From Polyangia bacterium (GTDB taxonomy: Bacteria; Myxococcota_A; Polyangia; Nannocystales; Nannocystaceae): DNA of 64,000 nt. The DNA lies in assembly GCA_030430565.1 (NCBI GenBank), contig JAUIKS010000009.1, positions 248,001 through 312,000 of the forward strand. The letters are read 5' to 3'. The first letter of the stretch is position 1, and every line of letters begins with the position of its first letter. Below, in pieces: positions 37,964-44,309 of the stretch. The position numbers and the translations under genes are program-made. Under the pieces are notes generated by a model that saw only the letters and a program-made list of their open reading frames with translations, made no database searches and was not told the DNA's origin.

Positions 37964-38252
37964 GGTGTGTCTCCGTTCTCCCGGCCGACGGGCCATACCC
38001 GGCCAACGTCTGCCGCGCCGTAGGGCGGTCGTCTCAATTGGGGCTTGATCACTGAGGGGTGCACCAATTGCGTAATTCGAAACTTTTTTGAGATTTTCTC
38101 GCGACTTTCTCCGATTATGGCTCTAAGGCCAGGGACGGCGCGCGATCGCGCTCGACACCAACTTTCGCGACCACCCAATTGGTCGAGCGGCCGGAGGTCA
38201 ATACACAGGCAGGGGCCGCCGGACATCGGGCGGCCCGGGAGCCCGCAGCATC
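37964..38252. promoter_or_regulatory. Divergent promoter region, ADYC lipoprotein and kinase-TPR gene
   Basis: 289 bases with a distinctly A/T-richer core (38040-38125, including a run of T at 38084-38089). CAATTG occurs three times (38035-38040, 38065-38070, 38176-38181), the last inside the palindrome CCAATTGG. Position and composition fit a divergent promoter; the CAATTG motif is only a suggestion of a shared operator. Confidence 0.4.
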
Positions 38253-41200
38253 GTGCCGTCTCGAGAACCGCTATACCCCGTCAATCCCGCCCTCGGCACG
38301 CGCGACACGATGATGGCCGACGAGAGCGTCCGGGCCGGGCGCATCGCGGCGCTCGACACCGTCGCGCCGGAGCGCGCCGCGTCGGCCGCTGCGCTCGTCT
38401 GCGATTCGGCCGGCCGGCTCGGCACGCTCGACACGCTCGCGCCGGCGCGAGGCCGCGCGGATCAGGTCCTCGGCACGCTCGACACCATGCTGCCGGCCGG
38501 CGCGGGCGTCGACGAGAACCTCGGGACCCGCGAAACCATGGCCTCGGGGCCAGGTGAGGCCCGCGCGCGCGCGTGGCTGCCGGGCCCGGACGTGTTCGGC
38601 GTCGACGCGGCCCAGCTCAAGGGTGAGCTGATGAGCGAGCTGTTCGGCGCGACCGCGTCGCAGGTCCGGATCGGCCGCTTCACCGTGCTCGAGCGCCTCG
38701 GCGAGGGCGGCATGGGGGTCGTCTACGCGGCCTACGATCCGCAGCTCGACAGGCGGGTCGCGGTCAAGGTCCTGCGCTCCGTCGGCGGGGGCGACAGCGC
38801 CGGCGCGCGCGCCCGGCTGCTGCGGGAGGCGCAGGCCATGGCCCGGCTCTCGCACCCGAACCTCATCGTCGTGCACGAGGTCGGCGAGCACGAGGGCGCG
38901 GTGTTCGTGGCGATGGAGTTCATCAAGGGCGCGAGCCTCGACAGCTGGCTTAAAGCGCAGCACGAGGACGACGGGCCGCCGCCGGCGACGCGCTGGCGCG
39001 TCGTGCTCGACGTGTTCCGCCGGGCGGGCGCCGGGCTGGCGGCCGCGCACGCCTCGGGCATCGTGCACCGCGACTTTAAACCGCACAACGTCATGCGCGG
39101 CGAGGACGGGCGCGTGAAGGTGCTGGACTTCGGGCTCGCGCGCCTGACCGACGCCGCGCTCGAGCCGGCCGACGGGGCCGCGGAGGAGCGCGGCGAGTCG
39201 GCGCTGGCGGTGCGGCTCACGCGGACCGGCGCGGTGATGGGGACGCCGGCGTACATGTCCCCAGAGCAGCACGCGGGCGAGCGCGCGGGCGAGCGCAGCG
39301 ATCAGTTCAGCTTCTTCGCCGCGCTCTACGAGGGGCTCTACGGGCAGCTGCCCTTCGCCGGGGACACGCTCGGGGAGCTCCTCTTGAACATCAGCGAGGG
39401 CCGACTGCGCCCGCCGCCGGCGGACGCGGGCGTGCCGGCGTGGGTGCTGCGGATCGTCACGCGCGGGCTCTCGGCCGAGCCCGCCGAGCGCTTCCCGTCG
39501 ATGGCCGCCGCCCTCGACGCGCTCGCCCGCGATCCGGTCGCGCGACGTCGACGCTTCGCGTCCGCGGCTGCCCTGGCGGTGACGATGCTCGGCGGCGGCG
39601 TCGGCCTGTCGGCGCTGGCGCGCGGCGAGGGGCCCGTGCCGTGCGAGGAGGTCGGCGCGGAGATCGAGGAGGTGTGGCGGCCCGAGCGGCGCGCGTCGGC
39701 CGAGCGCGGGCTCGTCGACACCGGGTCGCCGATCGCCGCGATGACTTGGGAGCGCGCCGGCGGGATGCTGGATGACTACGCGCGGGCGTGGGCGGCCCAG
39801 CGAGTCGACGCCTGCGAGCAGCACCGCGGCGGCGCGCAGTCAGACCGCCTCTTCGACCTGCGCGGCGCGTGCCTCGAGCGGCGTCGCGTCGGCCTCGACG
39901 CGCTCGTCGAGATCTTCGAGGGCGCGGACGAGGGGGTCGTGACGAACGCGGTCGCGGCGGTCGCTGGGCTGCCGGGCATCGAGCGCTGCGGCGACGTCGA
40001 GGCGTTGATGTCGGCGGTGCCGCCGCCTGACAACCCCGCGCTGGCCGAGCGCGTGGCGACGCGGCGGAGCTCGCTGGCGCGGGGCGACGCCGCGCAGCTC
40101 GCCGGGCGCTACGATGACGCGCTCGCGGTGGCGGACGCGGTCGCGGCGGAGAGCGAGAGCATCGCCTACGCGCCGCTGCGAGCCGAGGCGCAGCTGGCCC
40201 GCGGGCGCGCGCTGCAAGAGCTTGGGAGGGCCGAGGAGGCCGACGGCGCGCTCGCGCGCGCGCAGGCCACGGGGCTCTCGGCGCGCGTCGAGGACGTGGC
40301 GACCGAGGCCGCCGCGCGGCGCGTGTTCGTGCTGGGGGAGTACCTCTCGCGCGCGGACGAGGCGATGGCGCTGGCCGAGGTCGCCGGCGCGATGGCGTCG
40401 CGCGATGGCGCCGAGCCGCGCGCGCGCTGGCTGGTGCACAACAACCGCGGGCTTGTGTTGTGGCGCAAGGGACAGATCCCCGCGGCGCGCGAGGAGCTCG
40501 AGCGCGCCGCCGAGATCGCGGCCGCGGACCGGCTCGCGATCGAGGCCGGGATCTCGACCGTGAACCTCGGCAGCATGGCCGGCAGCGACGGCGACGCGAC
40601 CCTCGCCGCGGCGCGCTACGACGACGCCTACCGGTTCTTCGACGGCGCGCTCGGGGCGAATCACCCGCTGACGATGCAGTCGCTGCTGGGGCGGGGCCAG
40701 GCCGAGTGGGAGCAGGGCAAGAGCGCGGCGTCGCGGGCGACCATGACGCGTCTGCGCGGCGCGCTCGCGGAGGTGTTCGGGCCGCGCAACCACTTCGTGT
40801 TCGTCGCGGAGGGCCAGCTCGCCGAGGCCGCGCTCGTGTATCGCGACTATGACGTCGGCGAGAAGCTCGCGCGCGCGCTCGTGGCGGGCGCGCCGGAGGT
40901 CATGAGCTACGCCGCGGAGGCGCACCGGCTGCTCGGCGCGCTGCTGGTCGCGCGCGGCCAGCCCGACGAAGGTCTCCCGATCGCGCGCGCGGCGTTGCGG
41001 CACGCCGCGTCAGACCCCGAGCGTCGACTGATTCATTCCTACTACCTCGGCGACACGCTGCGCGCGGCCGGGCTGCTCGACGAGGCGCTGCAGCTTCACC
41101 GCGAGGCGGTCGCAGGTTTCAGCGAGGCGCTGGGCGAGACGTCGCCGATGGTCGCGCTCGTTCGCGAGCGTCTCGCCCAGACCCTGCTCGCGCGCGGCGA

Positions 41201-41570
41201 GCTCGACGAGGCGCTCGCGGAGGTAGCGAAGGCCTGCGCGGTCTTCGAGAAGCCGTCTCCACCCCCCCCGCGGCTCGCGCTCGCGCTGCGAACGCGCGGC
41301 CTCATCCACGCGCGGCGCGGGGAGCCGGGGGCCGCGCGCGCGTCGCTGGAGGCCGCGCTGTCGGAGTACGCGCGGACCTTCGACGCCGACCACCCGGACG
41401 TCGCGCGCGCCCGCTTCGCGCTCGCGCGGGTAATGTCCGAGGAGTCAGGTGATACGAGGCCGGCGTCTGCGGTCGAGCAGGCGCGCGCCGCTCGGGATGC
41501 CTATCAGTCCTTGGGGCCAGGCTTCGCGGAGGAGCGCGCGACGATCGACGCGTGGCTCGCCGGCGCGTAG
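38253..41570 (+). CDS. Ser/Thr protein kinase with N-terminal repeats and C-terminal TPR domain
   Basis: A 1105-residue protein with a GTG start; an ATG at 38310 is an alternative. Residues about 14-98 hold five copies of a short motif (LGTRDTM, IAALDTV, LGTLDTL, LGTLDTM, LGTRETM) spaced roughly 20 residues apart. An intact kinase domain follows: glycine loop LGEGGMGVVYAAYD near 149, Lys in RVAVKVLRS near 171, catalytic loop VHRDFKPHNVMRG near 272, VLDFGLARL, and GTPAYMSPEQ. A membrane span (FASAAALAVTMLGGGVGLSA) lies at about 435-455. The remaining 600 residues are TPR-like helical repeats of the type found in myxobacterial kinases. Likely a membrane receptor kinase whose TPR part lies outside the cytoplasm. 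It is convergent with an ECF sigma factor gene 3 bases away; such kinase-ECF pairs often work together, here only an inference. Confidence 0.94.
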   Translation: MPSREPLYPVNPALGTRDTMMADESVRAGRIAALDTVAPERAASAAALVCDSAGRLGTLDTLAPARGRADQVLGTLDTMLPAGAGVDENLGTRETMASGPGEARARAWLPGPDVFGVDAAQLKGELMSELFGATASQVRIGRFTVLERLGEGGMGVVYAAYDPQLDRRVAVKVLRSVGGGDSAGARARLLREAQAMARLSHPNLIVVHEVGEHEGAVFVAMEFIKGASLDSWLKAQHEDDGPPPATRWRVVLDVFRRAGAGLAAAHASGIVHRDFKPHNVMRGEDGRVKVLDFGLARLTDAALEPADGAAEERGESALAVRLTRTGAVMGTPAYMSPEQHAGERAGERSDQFSFFAALYEGLYGQLPFAGDTLGELLLNISEGRLRPPPADAGVPAWVLRIVTRGLSAEPAERFPSMAAALDALARDPVARRRRFASAAALAVTMLGGGVGLSALARGEGPVPCEEVGAEIEEVWRPERRASAERGLVDTGSPIAAMTWERAGGMLDDYARAWAAQRVDACEQHRGGAQSDRLFDLRGACLERRRVGLDALVEIFEGADEGVVTNAVAAVAGLPGIERCGDVEALMSAVPPPDNPALAERVATRRSSLARGDAAQLAGRYDDALAVADAVAAESESIAYAPLRAEAQLARGRALQELGRAEEADGALARAQATGLSARVEDVATEAAARRVFVLGEYLSRADEAMALAEVAGAMASRDGAEPRARWLVHNNRGLVLWRKGQIPAAREELERAAEIAAADRLAIEAGISTVNLGSMAGSDGDATLAAARYDDAYRFFDGALGANHPLTMQSLLGRGQAEWEQGKSAASRATMTRLRGALAEVFGPRNHFVFVAEGQLAEAALVYRDYDVGEKLARALVAGAPEVMSYAAEAHRLLGALLVARGQPDEGLPIARAALRHAASDPERRLIHSYYLGDTLRAAGLLDEALQLHREAVAGFSEALGETSPMVALVRERLAQTLLARGELDEALAEVAKACAVFEKPSPPPPRLALALRTRGLIHARRGEPGAARASLEAALSEYARTFDADHPDVARARFALARVMSEESGDTRPASAVEQARAARDAYQSLGPGFAEERATIDAWLAGA

Positions 41571-41573
41571 TCG

Positions 41574-42200
41574 CTACCGGTCATCACGCAGCTGCTGGCG
41601 GATCTGCGAGATCCAGTCGCGCATCCCCGAGAGCGTGGTCTCGAGCTCCTGCGGCGAGACGGCGTGCTCGCGGAGCTCGCGCTCGAGCAGCTGGCGCGCG
41701 CGTCGCAGGCGGGTGCGCACGGTGCCCTCGGGGACGCCGATGACGACGCCGAGCTCGCGCGCCGACATGTGCTCCCAGTAGTAGAGCTCGATGATGATCT
41801 GCAGCTCGACCGGGAGGCGGCGCAGCGCGTCCATGAGCAGCTGAACCTCGCGCTTGTGGGCGAGCAGCGAGTTCGGCGTCGGCTGCGGCGAGACGTCGTG
41901 GATCGAGGTCGACATGACGTCGAAGCGCCGGTTGTCGCGCCGCACGCTGCGGAGGTGCTCCAGCAGCACGTTGCGGGCGACGCCGAACAGGTAGGCGCGA
42001 AAGCTCGCGCCCTCGCGGATCCGATCGCGCGCCTCGAGGCAGCGCAGGAACGTGCGCTGGATCAGGTCCTTGGAGGTGGCGCCGGCCTTCTTGTTGTAGA
42101 AGAAGCGCAGGACGCTGGCGTAGTGGCGCTCGAACAGGCGCGCGCCCGCCGAGCGATCACCGGCTTTCCATGCGTTGAGTAGCTCGACGTCCTCGATCAC
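41574..42200 (-). CDS. RNA polymerase ECF-type sigma factor
   Basis: A 208-residue sigma-70 family protein with regions 2 and 4 only. Region 2: DRSAGARLFERHYASVLRFF, the core-binding DLIQRTFLRCLEARDRIREG, and FRAYLFGVARNVLLEHLRSV. Region 4: LRRLPVELQIIIELYYWEHM followed by the helix-turn-helix SARELGVVIGVPEGTVRTRL. It would direct RNA polymerase to a special set of promoters. No anti-sigma gene is adjacent; the nearest gene is the convergent receptor kinase, and kinase-linked ECF groups are known. The C-terminal tail after region 4 (about 35 residues, SPQELETTLSGMRDWISQIR) is longer than in minimal ECF proteins. GTG start. Confidence 0.93.
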   Translation of the reverse strand: MIEDVELLNAWKAGDRSAGARLFERHYASVLRFFYNKKAGATSKDLIQRTFLRCLEARDRIREGASFRAYLFGVARNVLLEHLRSVRRDNRRFDVMSTSIHDVSPQPTPNSLLAHKREVQLLMDALRRLPVELQIIIELYYWEHMSARELGVVIGVPEGTVRTRLRRARQLLERELREHAVSPQELETTLSGMRDWISQIRQQLRDDR

Positions 42201-42279
42201 GATCGTGGTGCGCAGGACCGCAGTGTAGGTCGTCGCGCGACGCGAGCCAACGGCGGCCGGCCGCCCCGAATGATCAGAC

Positions 42280-42319
42280 TATAGAGACAGAAATATAGAG
42301 ACAGAAATATAGGGACATG
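42280..42319. repeat. Short A/T-rich tandem repeat upstream of the ECF sigma gene
   Basis: Two exact 14-base copies TATAGAGACAGAAA (42280-42293, 42294-42307) followed by a partial third, TATAGGGACATG. It is the only A/T-rich patch in the 200-base gap between the ECF sigma factor gene (80 bases upstream of its start) and the LysR gene stop. It could hold promoter elements or a binding site. Confidence 0.75.
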
Positions 42320-42400
42320 TTCGTCGCGCGAGCGCCCGTCGCCGCGCGTCGACGCTCACCCCGATGACGGGCGAGGGCGTCGCGCTCCGCTCGGACGGGC

Positions 42401-43279
42401 TCACGGTGCGCGAGCTGGCTCGAGCGCCGCCAGGAACGCGCGCAGCACCGGTGATACGCGCGCGCCGCTCCAGAACACGCGCACGGTCGTCGTGAGCGCG
42501 TCGGTGAGCGACAAGCGGTGCACGTCGAAGGGCGCGGCGGGCGTGTCGGGCATCACGGAGACGGCGAGGCCGCGTCGCACGATGTCGAAGGCCGCGTCGA
42601 GGGCGTCCACCTCAATTGCCGGCGACCCGATCCGCGCGCCGCGAGACGCGAAGAACGAGCCGATCCCCGCCTCGGCGCGCTCGGAGAGGACCACCCAGCG
42701 CTCCTCGCTCAGCCGGGCGAGGCTCGTCTCATCCTCGCCCGCGAGCGGATGCTGCGGTCCCACCCACGCGAACACCGGGTAGGGCTCGAGCGTCCAGTGC
42801 TGCAGCCCGATGCGCCCCGTCGGCAGATCGAGAAAGCTGCAGCCGATGTCCAGCTCGCCGGCGTTGATGGCCGCGAGCTGCTCGTGCAAGCCGCGACGCT
42901 GCAGCTCGACCCGCACCGTCGGCAGCTCGCGCGCGATCCGCTCGACCGCGGCGAGGAGCGGCGTGTTGGTGAGCGCGCCCGAGTACCCGATCACGAGGCG
43001 ACCCGCGTGTCCGGACGCGGCCTCGACCGCGTCGGCTCGCGCCCGCTCGAGCTCGTGCAGCAGCGGGCCGACGCGATGGAGGTAGGCGACGCCAGCGCGG
43101 GTGAGCCGGACCTGACGGCGGGTCCGGTCGATGAGTCGAACGCCGACGCAGCTCTCGAGCGCGCGGATTCGATGGCTGACCGCCGACTGAGAGATGTGGA
43201 GCTGCGCGGCCGCGCGGCCGAAGTGCAGCTGCGCCGCGACCACGCGAAACGCTTCGAGCTGGGCGATCTCTGGGTGCAT
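42401..43279 (-). CDS. LysR-family transcriptional regulator
   Basis: A 292-residue protein with the classic LysR N-terminal winged helix-turn-helix: FRVVAAQLHFGRAAAQLHIS, then QSAVSHRIRALESCVGVRLI and DRTRRQVRLTRAGVAYLHRV. The C-terminal two-lobe effector-binding domain follows (GRLVIGYSGALTNTPLLAAV; ELDIGCSFLDLPTGRIG; FDIVRRGLAVSVMPDTPAAP). It is divergent from the TspO-like gene with only 74 bases between start codons, so by LysR convention it probably controls that pair of membrane genes and itself. The inducer is not predictable. ATG start at 43279. Confidence 0.94.
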   Translation of the reverse strand: MHPEIAQLEAFRVVAAQLHFGRAAAQLHISQSAVSHRIRALESCVGVRLIDRTRRQVRLTRAGVAYLHRVGPLLHELERARADAVEAASGHAGRLVIGYSGALTNTPLLAAVERIARELPTVRVELQRRGLHEQLAAINAGELDIGCSFLDLPTGRIGLQHWTLEPYPVFAWVGPQHPLAGEDETSLARLSEERWVVLSERAEAGIGSFFASRGARIGSPAIEVDALDAAFDIVRRGLAVSVMPDTPAAPFDVHRLSLTDALTTTVRVFWSGARVSPVLRAFLAALEPARAP

Positions 43280-43353
43280 TGATCGAATATTTTAATCAAT
43301 TGAAAAGAATTATTCATTTTACGAATCAGTTGGGCCGAGCCAGATTGGGGACG
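43280..43353. promoter_or_regulatory. LysR-type divergent control region
   Basis: A strikingly A/T-rich 74-base gap between divergent start codons. It contains the dyad TGAA-N8-TTCA at 43301-43316, which fits the T-N11-A type site used by LysR regulators, and a second A/T-rich half (ATATTTTAATCAATTG) just before it. Likely operator and overlapping promoters. Confidence 0.55.
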
Positions 43354-43797
43354 ATGACAAAGACGCAGGCGATCGTGCTCAGCCTTGTCGTGGGACACGG
43401 AGTCGGGGCCATCGCGGTGACGCTCGGCGGACCGCCGCCCTCGTCCGTGGTCCCGCCTTGGGTGTTCCCCGCGGTCTGGACGGCGCTGTTTCCGTGCTTC
43501 GCCCTGGCGACGTTGCGCGCGCTCGACGGCGCTCCGCGTCCCGAGGTCCGGGCGGCGAAGGCCTGGGCGCTCGCGGCCGCGCTCGTCACCCTCGCGTGGC
43601 TGCCCGTGGCCTGCGTCGCCGACGAGCCGTGGGTGAACGTGGGGCTCGACGTCGGCGCGTGGCTGGTGCTCGCGGTCGCCGGCTGGGTGTTCGCGCGCGC
43701 GTCGCGAGCCGCGCTGTGCTGGTTGGCGCCGCTGCTGGTCTGGATGCCGATCACGACCGCGATCAGCGTGGTCGAGGCGGGAGGGTGGTTGTCTTGA
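43354..43797 (+). CDS. TspO/MBR-like membrane protein
   Basis: A 147-residue polytopic membrane protein with about five helices. The ATG at 43354 is used; the frame is open upstream through the operator region. PPSSVVPPWVFPAVWTALFP is very close to the PPxWVFPxVWT motif of TspO/MBR proteins, and the last helix reads CWLAPLLVWMPITTAISVVE, the position of the TspO PYxxWxxxA..LN motif. TspO proteins bind tetrapyrroles and affect their transport or breakdown. The Trp content is lower than usual and the family motif is only partly kept, so it may be a divergent homologue. Its stop overlaps the next start (TGATG), so the two are co-expressed, probably under the divergent LysR regulator. Confidence 0.78.
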   Translation: MTKTQAIVLSLVVGHGVGAIAVTLGGPPPSSVVPPWVFPAVWTALFPCFALATLRALDGAPRPEVRAAKAWALAAALVTLAWLPVACVADEPWVNVGLDVGAWLVLAVAGWVFARASRAALCWLAPLLVWMPITTAISVVEAGGWLS

Positions 43798-44306
43798 TGA
43801 GCGCGACACGAATCCGAATTACCGAGCTCGTCTACGTGACGGCCTGCCTCGCGCTGTCGATCGTGATCGGCGCCGGCCTGTACGAGCACGTCGTCGTCTG
43901 GCCGAGGTGGAGCGCGGCGCCGCCCGTGTCTTTCTCGATGTTCGCGGGGGACTTTGGACTCGATCCCAGCGTCCTCTGGCCGCGCCTGCACCCCGGCGTC
44001 ATGCTCACCGTGATCGCGACCCTGGCGCTGTGTTGGCGAACGCCGCGCCGGAGATACGTGACGCCGGTGCTCGGGCTGTACGCGGTCACGCTCGTCGCCA
44101 CCCAGCTGTACTTCGCGCCACAAGCGATCGCGATGATCGAGCTCGGCGTCGGTGATGTCGTGGACCCCGCGCTGCAGACGCGCGCGGTGACGTGGGAGCG
44201 ACTCAGCGCGCTACGCGGCCTGCTGCTCGTCCCGGGGACCTTCTGGATGCTGCTCGGGCTTCGCCAACCGCTCTCCGCTCCCGATGACGCGCGGGCCGCC
44301 GGCTGA
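43797..44306 (+). CDS. Four-helix membrane protein of unknown function
   Basis: A 169-residue membrane protein whose ATG overlaps the stop of the TspO-like gene. Hydrophobic spans: ELVYVTACLALSIVIGAGLY, LHPGVMLTVIATLALCW, VTPVLGLYAVTLVATQLYFA and ALRGLLLVPGTFWMLLGL. The first helix ends in GAGLYEHVVVWPRWSAAPPV, which resembles the beginning of DUF1772-type four-helix proteins (anthrone-oxygenase-like) and related small membrane proteins; this match is weak and by eye. Being coupled with a TspO-like protein and facing a LysR regulator, it is probably part of the same small regulon. It ends 3 bases before a convergent gene. Confidence 0.75.
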   Translation: MSATRIRITELVYVTACLALSIVIGAGLYEHVVVWPRWSAAPPVSFSMFAGDFGLDPSVLWPRLHPGVMLTVIATLALCWRTPRRRYVTPVLGLYAVTLVATQLYFAPQAIAMIELGVGDVVDPALQTRAVTWERLSALRGLLLVPGTFWMLLGLRQPLSAPDDARAAG

Positions 44307-44309
44307 CGG

